In this document: piece after piece, positions 32,083-44,104 of the stretch
How positions within the stretch are numbered: the first letter of the stretch is position 1
Layout: each line of letters opens with the position of its first letter
DNA from: Cephalotrichum gorgonifer
Lineage: Eukaryota; Ascomycota; Sordariomycetes; Microascales; Microascaceae
Direction: 5' to 3'
Assembly (NCBI GenBank): GCA_900312665.1
Contig: ONZQ02000022.1
Span: 62,001-126,000 of the forward strand
DNA: 64,000 bases
Notes under the pieces: generated by a model
Database searches by the model: none
What the model saw: the letters and a program-made list of their open reading frames with translations, nothing else
Told to the model about the DNA's origin: nothing
Translations under genes and position numbers: made by a program

Positions 32083-33912
32083 ATGCCACCATCAAGCCCA
32101 AGATTCAGTCCTCCCACCATACCCATACAAGGAGACGAACCCGTTTCCCGCTCAAGACCTCAAAAGCAGCCATGGGCGCACCCCAGAGATCTAAGGCATC
32201 GTAGACGATCCGAGCCAACACCCCTAGTCTCGCGGTCCCCAAGCATAGTCGACGACCAAATCGATAAGGAGACTCGGCACCGCGGCCGCGATGTATCACT
32301 CAAAAGCTTCACCAGTCAGCTCCCACTCGAGAGCTACCGCCGCCCCCACCCGTTTGCCAAAGGGCTGGCCTTTTCGGAAACTCAGTTGGGTATCCGCCGT
32401 ACAAGCGATTCAAGCCTAGCTCCTTCCCAAGTGAATGAGATTTACGAATATATACGGGAATCTCACTCGCCCGTTCCCCCGGACCGCTACGCCCCAAACG
32501 ACCCGTCCACTGAAACCTCCGTGGAATGCGCACCTCGAGCGGACGAGCGGATACAAGAGCCGGAGCCGGAGCCATACCATTATGGTACACATTACCCGGC
32601 CAGTTTCCTAGGAGGATGGGTATATGAATGGGGCTCCAACCCCCCGCAGCTAGATCAAGGCTACCTACCCCAAGGAACGTGGGCACACTGGCTCTCCCCG
32701 GAGCAGATGAGCGGATATCCCTGGGTCTTCTTCGATGGCAGTCCCAACGACGAATCATACCGCGCCACGCAAGGCCAGGGCGACATCCCGTACATCGGGG
32801 AGTACATCCTAACGGGGGAGACGTACAATACGATTCCCCAGAACGCTGGGATGGCTGGACCTCCCTTTGCGTTCGTACCGCGCTCATGCGAGTCCATATC
32901 CCTGACGAGTCAAGATGTGCCACAATGGCCCGCAACGGGGGAACAGAGGCTAGATACCCTCTATCCGACATCCCAGAACAGTATTCCGCGCCAGGAGATA
33001 GAAGTATTCCCGGCGAAGATGCACGGCCGTGAGGGAACTTTCCCCCGACGAACAATACAGTCCGGCGACGCCCACGAGAACCCAACAGACAAGGTCCCCA
33101 TACCCCCTCGGCCCCGCTCCTCCCCAGGCCTCCCCTCATCCTCCCCCGTCGCAAAACAATTCAACCGCCTCTTCTGCTGCGAGCGCGAGCCCGAGCGCGC
33201 CACGCAACCCCGCAGCGCACGCCGGAGAGCCGCCGCCTCAGCGCCCCCCGACGCGCTCTCGGACGGGAGCAACACCTCCCGGCCGGGGACGCTGTCCTCG
33301 ACGCCCGGGAAGCGGGGGCAGCTCCGCGAGCTCCGGGTGATGCGGCTGCTCCCGGACCGGCCGGGGCGGCGCCGTCGCGCGCGGATCTCGAGCGAGTATT
33401 GCTCCTCGTCAGGGGTCTACACGCCGCTGTATCCCAGTCCCATTGAGTACTTCTATACGCCTACGAGTAGCTCTATGGTTGGGTTAAGGGGGGCCAGGGG
33501 GCGGTCGAAGAGCGATGTTCTGCACTTTGAGGCGGCCCGCGGGGACTTGTCGGGGGGTGGGGGTGAGGGGGAGTTGTCAGACGGTGGGGGTCGGGCGCAA
33601 GGACCACATCACGGCGGTTATGCTGCGGGAGGCGGCGGGGGAACGGGGCGGCGGAGGAGGAGAAGGAGGAGAAGGCGCTCTGTGAGCAAGCTCACGGAGG
33701 TGTTTCCCATGGACGACGATGATACGGGTCCCGAAAGCCGCATCGAGGACCGGGGGGGTTCCGAGGGGGCGACGACCCCAGTAGGAAGGGAGGAATCGAC
33801 TTCTGGGGGGACGATGATCGGGAGGCGGATTCTGCGGAGGAACTCGACGGGGACGATGAGGGTCATGGACATGGAGAGCTGGGGGTATGCTTCTAAGAGG
33901 AGTGGCTCTTAG
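32083..33912 (+). CDS. Uncharacterised, largely disordered 609-residue protein
   Basis: A single open frame from an ATG at 32083 (context CGCA-ATG) to TAG at 33912. No family is recognised. The N-terminus is Pro/Ser/Arg-rich and probably disordered. A middle section (about residues 160-260) is rich in aromatic residues, Gly and Pro ('LGGWVYEWGSNPPQ', 'WAHWLSPEQM', 'YPWVFFDGSPN') and could hold short binding motifs. Toward the C-terminus come a Gly-rich stretch and a run of ten consecutive Arg with SVSKL after it, possibly a nuclear localisation signal. The ending 'RRILRRNSTGTMRVMDMES' looks like a conserved peptide with possible kinase sites. Composition changes from ordinary GC to very high GC3 beyond about 33150. 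Continuous reading over 1.8 kb without stops supports a real gene. Function is unknown. Confidence 0.7.
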   Translation: MPPSSPRFSPPTIPIQGDEPVSRSRPQKQPWAHPRDLRHRRRSEPTPLVSRSPSIVDDQIDKETRHRGRDVSLKSFTSQLPLESYRRPHPFAKGLAFSETQLGIRRTSDSSLAPSQVNEIYEYIRESHSPVPPDRYAPNDPSTETSVECAPRADERIQEPEPEPYHYGTHYPASFLGGWVYEWGSNPPQLDQGYLPQGTWAHWLSPEQMSGYPWVFFDGSPNDESYRATQGQGDIPYIGEYILTGETYNTIPQNAGMAGPPFAFVPRSCESISLTSQDVPQWPATGEQRLDTLYPTSQNSIPRQEIEVFPAKMHGREGTFPRRTIQSGDAHENPTDKVPIPPRPRSSPGLPSSSPVAKQFNRLFCCEREPERATQPRSARRRAAASAPPDALSDGSNTSRPGTLSSTPGKRGQLRELRVMRLLPDRPGRRRRARISSEYCSSSGVYTPLYPSPIEYFYTPTSSSMVGLRGARGRSKSDVLHFEAARGDLSGGGGEGELSDGGGRAQGPHHGGYAAGGGGGTGRRRRRRRRRRSVSKLTEVFPMDDDDTGPESRIEDRGGSEGATTPVGREESTSGGTMIGRRILRRNSTGTMRVMDMESWGYASKRSGS

Positions 33913-36900
33913 TTTTGGAGGTGGGAAGCTATGAAGTAGCTCAAGACGAGGGGGTCGTGGTTTCTGTAGATTTCTCGATAGTATCAATCCCTGGCATTTC
34001 TTAACTCTCGCCATGTGGCAAACCCTAAATTCGTATCATGGCAACTGGCAGCAACTTGCATCTTTGGCCACATCTTTGGTCACATCTTGAGTAGATTGGC
34101 TTATTCGGCGCTGGACAGCGGAGGACATCAAATTGAGTTTGGATGTCACCTTCTCGTTTTGGGGTGGTTATTCTCGAAGGATGTGAGCGTTGATAGGGGG
34201 AAGATAGCCAACACGGCAACCTCCAAACAGGAAACTATTAAAAAAAAAAGGTCGTAGGTTGAAAAAAAAAAGGGTGGATATATTGAAGGGGGTACATCCC
34301 TCGACTGAGGACCGAGTCCTACATCCCGATGTGTTCTCCGTGAGCCCGCGCCGTCCTTCGGCATGTTGATGCTCCACACCTGGAGCGGAACAGCGCCCAT
34401 GCTGCCACGCCGTACGAGCCTTATTCATACCGGTACCTGCCGGTACGTACTTACTTGTTGTACTTGTAGTGCGGCTGGTGTGGCTTGGGTTCAATGTTGG
34501 GTGTGCCGGGTAAGCGGGCTGGAGGTGGATCGGCCCATCTTGGCTTCTTGGCTATTGGCTATTGGACCCCTTGGCGTTACTTGTATATGGGGCTCTGGAC
34601 TTTTATGTAGGACTAGAGTACACTTGTTTCGATAATAGTAAAGTAGTACAAGTACTCGTAATAGACGAGGGGGTGTGGCAGTGGTCCACCTGCGCAAAAG
34701 CAGCCAGTTGACGGGAGAAGCGGAGAAGGAAGAGTAGGGCGAGAAGAGATTCAGGTCTGACACTGCTACAGGTCAGTGCGCTGATGATGAAGGGGCACCA
34801 AAGCTCTATCACGAGTATGTAGTCAATATTAGCACAGTATGGAGTACTTGGAGAGTGTTCTTTTTTCTTTCTCGGGTGGATTTTCCAACATCAGTGGCGT
34901 CGTGTTGGTCGGGATATTTTCCTCACCGCCCGCCGATCTCATTCGTACCTGAAGAGGTTGGAAAGACCTTGCCATGTGCGCGAACTTGGAAGATCGCCGA
35001 CGCCTCGTATTAACTTGGGACGATCTCAAAGACCTGCTTGTACTTTGCCGTTCTCTCAGCTGGGTAACGGGAGGAGGTGCATAATGGTTCAATCCACACG
35101 GTATGGAGCGGCGCATAACCTGGCTCCTGGCTCCTGGCCCCTGGCTCTCTGGGTGCCAACACGAGCTCTATCCCCACGTCGCAACCTGGCGTGGGCAGGA
35201 CAACCATTTCAAGTCTTCCCCCTGCATTTTCCCAGCTTGTGGAGCTAAATATAATACGGAGCACGGGGATGGGGTTCCGTTCTCGACGAACGCGAAAGCG
35301 AACCCGAACCCGAAGAAATAATAGAAAGAAAAGAAGGAAAGAAATGAAAAACGTGCCTTGGCGATTGGTGGGACTGACCGGGGCTGACTCGTTCCCGCTC
35401 TCCCGTAGCACCCGTTCGGACACGTCGGATTCAGCCCTTGCGCACGAGTGAATGAGTGTACAAATAGCACCTTTAATAATCCGCCGCTGGGAAGGGGGAG
35501 GGGCCCACGGGGGGGTTCTTGGCGTTCATCACGGCCCAAGACTAGCTGGGGAACGGTTGGTGTGCGGAAATAAGCGATTACGAGTCCTTGGGGAACTTGG
35601 AGATTGAGGTTCCACCACGCTGGGCTCCATCTGACTCGCAAGACTGCGGAGTGCCCGTACTTGTACTACACCTTGGAGCCCTTTACGTAGGATTACGAGT
35701 CTGGGGACGGAGTACGGGGGGTAATAATAGGTGCGGAAGTCAATGATGGATACCTGTATGGATACTTGTTGCCAGGTAGATTAGATTGGCGCCCTCGTGT
35801 AAATTCCGGATTCGGAAAGAAGATGTAGTATTCCGGACACAGCGGGAGAGAGAGATGGATACATATACATTATGGAGATGGACCTTGGGATGGATTGGGA
35901 TTTGGCGTCCATGGGCACGAGGACAAGTACAGGTATTAACAAACAGAAACTAAAAAGACGAGTGCGCGTTGCAGTCCAGATCGGGGTGGCAGGCAAGTAA
36001 CAATAAGTCCTAAACTGCTCAAGAGCTTTTTCCTGCTTCCCACTACGACGTAATACGAGTAATAATAGCAATACTGGTGCCAGCTAGCAATTAATACCTA
36101 CTGCTGCGCCCTGCTAACGGAGACTTGAGTGTGTGGTTGGCATGTGCTTGGCAGTGCTTGGCGGTCCAAGGGTTCCCAGGCTTGGACACCACACAAGGGA
36201 GGTTTCTCCGGAATTGGCACTGTATTAACTCGGCCTGATGGAGCGTTGTCGCGTGGTACAATGGGCACTGTTCCCCCCACATTGCGTAATCCTGGGCCAC
36301 TCCCTACTCATTTTGGCCCGTTTCCAAGACAGTCCACAGGACCCACTGCCCGCACGGTAACAGGCTGCGTTTTGGGCTGTCCAAGAATCCATTGGATCCA
36401 TCCAGCCATCTCGTCGCCCAGGCAGGCCCACCACGGACGGTTCCTAATCCAATGTCACCCACTGCCCAGCGCCCTCGGCCTCGCCTCGCTCGTCCCTTCT
36501 CTTATCGGTTGTCTCCTAATTCCCAACCACCACCACAACCACCCACCACCACACACGCACACACACCACTACAATCAGCCACGAGACACCCCGAAGCGAT
36601 CAAATCTCCGTCGCAAAAAATCCCTACCACCGAGACGATGAGCGATACTCCCCAAAGCCTATCACCGAGATAGCATTCCTCCGCTCGATTGTCCTCGCCA
36701 GCCGAGAGCCCGAACAACGCCTTCTCTCCGTTATCCGGCCCGGTAAAAAGGATCCAAAGAATCGAACCTCGCCCCCTTAGTCGAACCTAAACACCCCCCA
36801 CGCCGGGTAACTTGGTACCTTTCGAACCTTCGTCGTCGTAAACTCTGTTCCTTCCTATTGAACAATCGGGTCGTCCGACCTCTCTCCCCGCCCGATCGAT

Positions 36901-36956
36901 CAACCTCTCCCACGCCCGAATCCCCCCCCTCACGGGCCACTCTCCCTTTCCGAACG
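33913..36956. other. Intergenic region upstream of mss4
   Basis: 3 kb with no supported gene. The last ~450 bp before the ATG at 36957 is CT/AC-rich, as expected for a transcript leader. The TACTCGTA-type motif occurs at 34653-34660 and 36054-36061. Degenerate CTGGCTC repeats lie near 35117-35150. Confidence 0.5.
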
Positions 36957-39900
36957 ATGACCGCATTCCTACCTGACGGGAACGAGTCTGTATTCGCAAC
37001 GCACATCGTCGATTTCAACACCGTCGACTTCGGCCTTCCCCCCGATAAACAGCAACAACCCTTTGATGGCCGGGACGTCCGCCGCCCTGACTCGCGAGCC
37101 AACACAACCAATGCCAGCAGCTTCGACGACACCTCCACCTCCACGTCGTCCTCGAGGTCAGACGTCAGCGACGACTTCGCCGCCCTACCCGTCGATAGGA
37201 GCCGCACACGCGCTACGAGCATGGGCTCGTTAGCGAACGGGACCATTGTCCTCTCCAGCCTCGCGGCCGAGAAGGCCCAGCTGGGCAAGGGGAATGGCCC
37301 CGTCGCCTTGGTGGACCGGTCGGTGTCGTCTACCGCGACGGCCGACTCCGATCGTACCGTCACCGCAGTGGATTTAGACGATCTACCGCCAGAACCTACT
37401 ACAGCACCGCCGCCACCTCCTCCACCTTCACACCGCGCCCCCTCCCCCCCATCACATGACACCCGTGAACAGACGATAGATGCGGCGATAGAGGAGGAAA
37501 CGTTCGAACCATCGTCGGTCACAACCCCACCGGCGCCAACATCTCGTCCCCCACCTCCTCCAACGAGCACCGTCACCCCTGCCACCCCGACTTCGTCTCC
37601 ACCGACCAACCACGCCGTCGACCTCCCGGCCCGTGGACGATCAAAGTCCTTCCACCGCCTCTCCTCCTCGAGTAACCACCCCTCGATGTCCGCCCCGTCC
37701 CTCTCAGCGGCCCCCCCAACAACCACCTCACAGCTCACGCAGCGGCACACCGCCCTCGAAGTACCATGGAAGCAATCGCGGGGGTCCAGGGATGGCAACA
37801 CCGACGCCGCTTTCGCCAGCGGCCGCTTCTCGCCCACCGCCCCCGTCGCCGCCTCGCCCTCTACCCGCAGAGCCTCGATTAGCCTGGGGAGGAGGAACAC
37901 GAGGTCGATGCAATCGGACCTGCCCCGGGACGAGGTCGCGCCCGACGAGGACGCCATGCGCTGGGCGGAGGCGTACCGGCAGAAGCGGGCTAGCAAGAGG
38001 AGGAGGAGGGAGGAGGAGGACGATGACCGCGTGCTGGTCGGGACCAAGGTCGACGAGCACCATGCTAATTGGGTTGCGGCCTATAACATGCTGACCGGGA
38101 TCCGCGTGTCGGTTTCGCGGACGAATGCGAAGCTGGACCGCGAGGTGACCGATGCCGACTTTGATGTCAAGCAGAAGTCTACTTTTGATATGTGAGTGTT
38201 GCCCCCCTACCGCCGGCTTATATTCCACGAGACTACCTGTCTCAGCCTCGTTCGAGTCTTAACTAACCCGTCCCCCGCAGTGCCGGAAACGAATTGGTGC
38301 CCTCGGCAAAGTACGACTTCAAATTCAAGGACTATGCTCCCTGGGTGTTTCGACGCCTGCGTAGCCTCTTCCGACTGGACCCCGCCGACTACCTCATGTC
38401 GCTAACTGGGAAGTACATCCTCTCCGAGCTCGGGTCCCCCGGCAAGAGCGGTAGCTTCTTCTACTACTCGCGCGACTACAAGTACATCATCAAGACGATC
38501 CACCACAGCGAGCACAAGTACCTCCGCCGGATCCTCAAGGACTACTACATACACGTCACAAACAATCCCAACACCCTCCTCTCGCAGTTCTACGGCCTCC
38601 ACCGCGTCAAGGTGCCGTACGGCAAGAAGATCCACTTCGTCGTCATGAACAACCTCTTCCCGCCGCACCGCGACATCCACCAGACCTTCGACCTCAAGGG
38701 CTCCACCATCGGCCGCGACCTCAGCGAGGACACCGTTGCCGAGAACCCCCGCGGGACCCTGAAGGACCTCAACTGGCTACGACGGAAACGATCCCTCGAG
38801 CTCGGCATCACGAAGAAGCGGCTGTTCCTGGACCAGCTCCAGCGCGACGTGGCCCTCCTCAAGCGGCTCCAGATCATGGACTACTCCCTCCTCGTCGGGA
38901 TCCACGACCTGCGCAAGGGCAACGAGGAGAACCTGAGGGACAAGACCCTCCGCGTGTTCAACCCGAGCGGCGAGCGCGGCGACCCGTCCGACGAGCCCGA
39001 CATGACGGTGCTGCTGCGCACACCGAGCAAGCTGGAGAACGCGAAGAAGGCGAGGGAGCTGAGGCAGAAGCTGCGGCAGGAGAGGCCGGTGCCGATGGAC
39101 CAGTCCGGGAACAGGATGCCTGACGAGCTAGAGGAGGGGCAGCTGCGAGAGGGGCTATTCAACGTGGACGACGGGGGCTTCGGGGCCACGCATGAGGACA
39201 ACTCGCCTGCCGATGAGGTGTACTACCTCGGTGTCATTGACTGTCTGACTCATGTAAGTTTTTTCTCTCTCCTTCTCCGTTTTTCGGGAAGTCGTTGTAC
39301 ATTGGCCTCGTGTATTGGGTCGAGCGTGGTCATGTATCATGAACTAACGGGTATCATAGTACAACGCGGTCAAAAAGATAGAGCACTTCTGGAAAGGACT
39401 CTCGCACGACAAGACGCAGATCTCGGCCCTGCCCCCCGATCAATACGGCGACAGGTTCTTGAGGTTCGTATCAGACAATACGATGTCGGCGGAGGAGGCG
39501 GCGCGGCGACAGGCGGAAGAGGCGGCGAGAGCCGAGCAGGAGGCCGTCGCCGAGCCGGAGGTCGAGGAGGCGCACGGCGGGATTTGTCCCTCGGGAACTC
39601 ATCTTCGGGGGAAGAGTCCCTCGAGGGCGGTGCCGCCCATGCCGACTCACCAGCCGCCGAGGCCGCCAGTGGGGAGACTAGCGCCGAACGCGCAGGTCTC
39701 TCAGGAGAAGGTATCGGAGGGGAGGGATGAGACGGGAGTGGAAGGCGCAGTACACGAGGCACACCATCGCGACTCGCACCACGGGAACCAGGCGCTCCCT
39801 GTAGTCGACGAGGCAGCAGAGGCCTCGTCCACCGGGGCCAGGAGCCACACGGAAGACGAGAAGCGTCCGCCCACGCCGAGCAAGGACGCGCCGGCGGACA

Positions 39901-40166
39901 GGCCCGCCACGCCACTGAAGACCGTGGTGGGCAGGGCGAGCCAGGAGGCGAGGAGGGGGAGGGAGCCGCCAGCCACGCCGCCGAAGCCAGGGACCATGAA
40001 GCCCGAGAGCGCGGACAGCGGGTACGGCGGCGTGAACGGGGTGACGAGCGAGAGCAGGGAGGGATCGGTGAGGCACCACGTCGCGACGGTCAGCAGGGGG
40101 TCGCTGGACAAGGAGCTGCCGCCTCTGCCGGGAGCGCCGAGGGAGGGTGGTGTTCGTGTGCGCTAG
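36957..40166 (+). CDS. mss4: Phosphatidylinositol-4-phosphate 5-kinase (Mss4)
   Basis: This kinase makes PI(4,5)P2 at the plasma membrane and so controls actin, polarity, endocytosis and signalling. Exons are 36957-38191, 38281-39253 and 39360-40166 (1004 residues). Intron 1 (GTGAGT, CTTAACTAAC branch, CCGCAG) and intron 2 (GTAAGT, AACTAAC branch, CATAG) are strong. The long N-terminus (about 1-400) is Ser/Thr/Pro-rich and disordered. The catalytic domain runs from about residue 415 to 760: 'SGKSGSFF'-type loop 'SPGKSGSFFYYSRDYKYIIK' in parts, 'HRDIHQTFDLKGST', 'DLNWL', 'LQIMDYSLLVGIHD' (near 610), then a linker and 'YYLGVIDCLTHYNAVKKIEHFW', which crosses intron 2. The C-terminal 240 residues are low-complexity and charged, ending in a Pro-rich piece. 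A long antisense open frame covers exon 1 and is a composition shadow. Confidence 0.96.
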
Positions 40167-41341
40167 GGGGTTGTGGAGCTCTTGTATGAGAAATGGGGGG
40201 TAGGGGGGTAAAGAGGGATAAAGAAGTCATTGGATACCTGCCGTTCTCGCGGGTTATTTTGCATTATTTTTCTTTGTCGTTGTCGTTTTCCGGGGTGTTT
40301 TATTACCGCTCATAAACCGCAACCGCAGCCAAACCGCATGGAATACATTTTCCCCTTTGTTTCTGTTTTTTTCTTATTACTCTTTCTCTGTCCTTGTTTA
40401 TTTACGTTTCCTTTGTACTTTTTTTCTTGTTTTTGGTTCGGAGGGGCCAGTGGAGGCGATAGAAACTTATGTGGAAGGGAGGCGGAAGAGAGGAGAGAAA
40501 AGAAGGAGGCATGAGGGGTGGAAGGAAGTGAAGGTGAGATGCGAGCGGGGTTCGGCCACAGGGAAGAAATGAGTGCATGGAAGGGAAGTGAAGAGGGAGG
40601 GGAGGTAGAGGAGGCGGGAAAGAGAAAGGGGGGAGGAGGGGTTTATACTTATGGAGACATAGATGATACCACGCATTGTGTAGTATATAGCATTTGGGGG
40701 ACACCGGAACTGGTGATGTAGTTATTGCTCCTTTGGGAGCTGAATAGATCGGTTAGACTGAGCTTGTGGACGTGACTTTTTAAGCTGTGCTTGTGATTAG
40801 CTGCCCTTGTGATGTAATTGCCTTCGGGTTGGAGGTTTGATGTGTGATGTATGGATGGAACACAGTGCGATGAGAGAGCAAGAGAGAGAGCAAGGGAACA
40901 ATGGCATGAGAGAAGATTGTGTTATATTTATTTTCCGGCTGCCATGTCTTTCACCGATTCATCTCCACCCGTATCTGATGTCCGGCCCCGGGTATCGTAC
41001 GATTTTTCCGTCTTCTGTCTTCCGGTCGAGGTGTTCGACCGCGAATCTTCGTCTTGCGGAGGATATCGTACACATAGCTCTCCAGTCCCGCTCCTTTGCC
41101 GTACAACCCGCTCAAGGCGCCTCTCCATTCCCGCTGTCATAGTCTGCAGAATTGGAACTCGGCTGGCTCATATCCACCCTCTCACCACCTCTATGACTGC
41201 TCGATCCTAATGTACACACTTTCCACACACACCTCTCCAGTGCCCAACCCCCAGCACAATGCCATCATTTTTCTCGCATTCTCCATCCAATCATAATATA
41301 CAGCGACACTCCTACTCCTGGCTCGTCACTCGACCCGCACC
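40167..41341. other. Intergenic, convergent 3' ends
   Basis: 1.2 kb between mss4 and coa6. T-rich sequence follows the mss4 stop and GA-rich sequence lies near 40480-40640. No gene is supported. Confidence 0.5.
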
Positions 41342-41683
41342 TTATTTCGGCTTAAACTCCGTCGTGACATCCATCCTCACAGCCCCCTCCCTCTCCAGCG
41401 CCTCGATTTTCGCCCTCTTCTTCGCCTCCACGACCCTCCAGTCCTTGAAGTACGACACCCACTTGGCGGCGCAGTCGCGCTCGAACGCCTCCGTCTCGGC
41501 GGGGCAGGTCTTGCGCGCGCCCGCCTCGTCGGCCTTGGGGTCCGCGATGGCGTTGGCGTCCAGGCACCCGAAGTAGGCGTCGCGCGCGGCCCAGCACTGG
41601 CGCCGCTCCGTGCGGGAGGGGGCGATGGCGCCGGTGCGGATCTGGGTTGCGCGGTCGGGGGGCGCGGAGGAGAAGAGGCCCAT
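41342..41683 (-). CDS. coa6: Cytochrome c oxidase assembly factor Coa6
   Basis: A CHCH-type protein of the mitochondrial intermembrane space that helps deliver copper to the Cox2 subunit of cytochrome c oxidase. It is a single exon of 113 residues. The twin-Cys motifs are Cys30-x9-Cys40 ('CWAARDAYFGC') and Cys60-x10-Cys71 ('CPAETEAFERDC'). This CX9C plus CX10C arrangement is typical of Coa6, whereas most other family members have two CX9C motifs. The residues around them ('RRQCWAARDAYF', 'KWVSYFKDWRVVEAKKR') fit well. No N-terminal presequence is needed, because such proteins are trapped by oxidation through Mia40. The gene is divergent from sys1. Confidence 0.92.
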   Translation of the reverse strand: MGLFSSAPPDRATQIRTGAIAPSRTERRQCWAARDAYFGCLDANAIADPKADEAGARKTCPAETEAFERDCAAKWVSYFKDWRVVEAKKRAKIEALEREGAVRMDVTTEFKPK

Positions 41684-42466
41684 TTTTGGGGGTGTGTGGT
41701 GTGGTCCGACTGTGGTTGTGGTTGTGGGTTGCTTTTGGGGAGCGGATAGCTCGGGGGGAGGGTCCGTTAGGGACTTGTTGTTATTGTGGTTTGGTGGTGA
41801 GTTTAGATGGGGTGTCGTTGACGAGGGTTCTCGCGGGGTGAGGTTTGTGAAATTGGCCTTGGCTGTGCTAGATCGGATGGTTGTTCGGGAGGCTCGTCAT
41901 CGTCTGAAGCTCCCTTGGCGGGAAATCTTGGGGGCAGTATTGGGCGGTGAGAGCTGTCGCATCAACTGATTGTTGCCAGCTGGCATTTGTGAGCTGTCAG
42001 TCGTCAGATCTTGGGGTGTCGGATGCCAGACTGTGGGGCAGCAAGGTCGATCCGATCCGGCAGAACCGTGGCTGGGCGGTCAGGTCGCCAGATGACAGAG
42101 TAGAAACCAGGGGATCGACGTCGCGAACCCCAGGCTCCCTTTATTCACCAGCCACCACGACACTTCTCGAACTGGACTTTACACCACCACATCGCAACCG
42201 AATATCCCCAATCCCGCGCGCGGATCATCCCTCTTCCTCACGTCTACACTGCGGACAAGCTATTCCTTCCGCTCCTCAGCTCCACTTCTCTTACAGCACT
42301 CGCTACCCAAGCTCCCAAGCTCCCAGCCACCGCAGTCGCTCTCGCTCCGAAACCACCCCGACCAGAAATGACATCGAGGTAGCACGAAGCCTAAGCCAAA
42401 TACACCACCCCGTCCACTACCAGCGCGGCAGCGCTCCTTCGTCCTAAAACCCACACCCACACACTC
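41684..42466. other. Divergent promoter region of coa6 and sys1
   Basis: The shared upstream region. It is GT-rich on the plus strand next to coa6 and CA/CT-rich next to sys1, which is the usual leader bias of fungal genes on each side. No separate gene is supported. Confidence 0.5.
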
Positions 42467-43252
42467 ATGCCGCGCCGTCGCCGCCTGCGCCGCCCCGGCG
42501 CGCTCTCCGAGCTGCCCCCCCTCCGCATCGTGACCCAGATCGCCGCACTGCAGGGGATCTACTACGCCTCCGCCCTCCTCCTAACGCTCTTCACGGCGCT
42601 GGCGGCGGGGACGAGGTTCGGGGTCGACCTCGTGCTCGGGTGGGAGGCGGTCAGGGGGGACACGACGCAGGGGTGGCTGGCGGCCTTTGTTGGGGTCCTG
42701 GAGGGCTTCTGTCTGTATGTTTTCGACTCCATTCCTTGTCTTTGACCACCTCTTTTGTTTTTACGCTTCTATATCTACCTCTCACCTACGACCTCCCCTC
42801 CCTTCATCGCGATAGACCCAGCTCGGGCTGAACCTGGCAATTCCCAAGTGCTAACATAGTCTTTCCTTCTATCTAGGGGTGGCGCCATCGTCATGCTCGT
42901 TACGCGGAGCAAGCTCGTCCCGGACTTCGCCCTCACCACTCACTTCATTCACCTCGTTGTTTGCACATTCTACACAGGTATGCTCCCCCGCAACGCCATG
43001 TGGTGGGGCAGCATGGCCGCCTCGAGCGCCGTGGCCGTCGGTCTCGGCGTCTGGGGGTGCCAGTACCGCGAACTGCAGCCCATATCGTTCGGCGGATCCC
43101 GTAGGGACGTCGAGACCGGGGCCGGCGACGCGGAAGGCGCGCTGGGGAGCCAGGACGAGGAAGGGGGGCTCGGCAGGGGCAGGGGGAGGGGGAGGGATGG
43201 GGCGGGGGAGTATGAGATGGTGAGGATGGCGGAGGATCCCAGGACGAAATGA
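42467..43252 (+). CDS. sys1: Golgi membrane protein Sys1
   Basis: Sys1 is a four-helix Golgi protein that recruits the small GTPase Arl3 (ARFRP1) and supports endosome-Golgi traffic. Exons are 42467-42714 and 42877-43252 (207 residues). The intron has a GTATGT donor, a GCTAAC branch and a CTAG acceptor, and splits codon 83 after two bases. Helices are visible at about 30-48 (GIYYASALLLTLFTALAAG), 70-90 (WLAAFVGVLEGFCLGGAIV), 100-120 (FALTTHFIHLVVCTFYTG) and 125-145 (WWGSMAASSAVAVGLGVW). 'DFALTTHFIHL' and 'WWxxxAAS' are family signatures. The C-terminal tail is Gly/Arg/Glu-rich and disordered. A basic N-terminus (RRRRLRR) precedes the first helix. Confidence 0.93.
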
Positions 43253-44104
43253 GGCCGCGGCTTTCTCTCGCTCTTCGCCGGCGCGGGGGGAGAGAGTGTG
43301 GGACAGGGCGCGGTTTGTATAACGCTGTCGCATTTGTTTGGCGTTTTGGGATGTACGAAGGCGGCTGAACGAGCGTTTTGTCGTTTTAGCCTTTTTCCGT
43401 TTCGGCTTTTCCCTTCTTCTCCGTTGAATACTCCGGCTTATGATTAATAGACTATGATGATTTGCTTGCTTTGACCGGGCCTAGAATCCCAGAGACTCAT
43501 AGACATTGTTGATGTACATATACAGTAAAATCGCCGTATTCTTATATGCCCGGAAGGGTGCTCCTTCCTGTTCATTTGCCACCTCGCCTCACCCCTCGCC
43601 CCTTGGCATATCGCGGAAGCTCCTTCCCAGCAAGGCTTTCATCGCGACTACTAGCATGCCGGGATACCCTGTGTCTCTCTTCAAAGCCACTTCATCTTCT
43701 CTGCCTCCCTCAGACCATCTCACCTCTCATATCAACCAAGCTCTAGTATCACAGCGAGAATGCATTCTTGTTCGAACAGCAGCGTTTATCCCTTAGCAGT
43801 CTAACCTCCTCCATTCACCACTCGCTCTTTATATCTACATTCCCTGATATCCCCTCCTCGACCCTCTCTCTCCAGGCCGGTTGCTGTGTCCTTCGCAATG
43901 GGCCCTGCCCAAACGAAACCCCAACCCCCTCGTCTCTTCTCCATGGTCCACCTCCCTACCCAGGAAGTGACGCCCCCGGGCTCACCGAGCTAGTCCTCCC
44001 CCCAGCCCGGAGCGGCTCGCGACACTGGGTCCGAAGCGAACCCTCATGTCCAACTGTCCCCCAATCCCGATCCGCTCTCTGAGCTCCCTATTGATCCGGC
44101 CCTG
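43253..44104. other. Intergenic region with an in-frame upstream ATG
   Basis: The region between sys1 and the acidic protein gene. An ATG at 43898 opens a 31-codon frame in phase with the downstream gene, interrupted by TAG at 43991-43993. It may be leader sequence, an unrecognised first exon or a broken start (see findings). Confidence 0.5.

Noticed and set aside
36731..36800. tRNA-like GAATCGAACC sequence near 36760
   Set aside because: No acceptor, D or anticodon stems can be formed around it. It lies in the mss4 leader.
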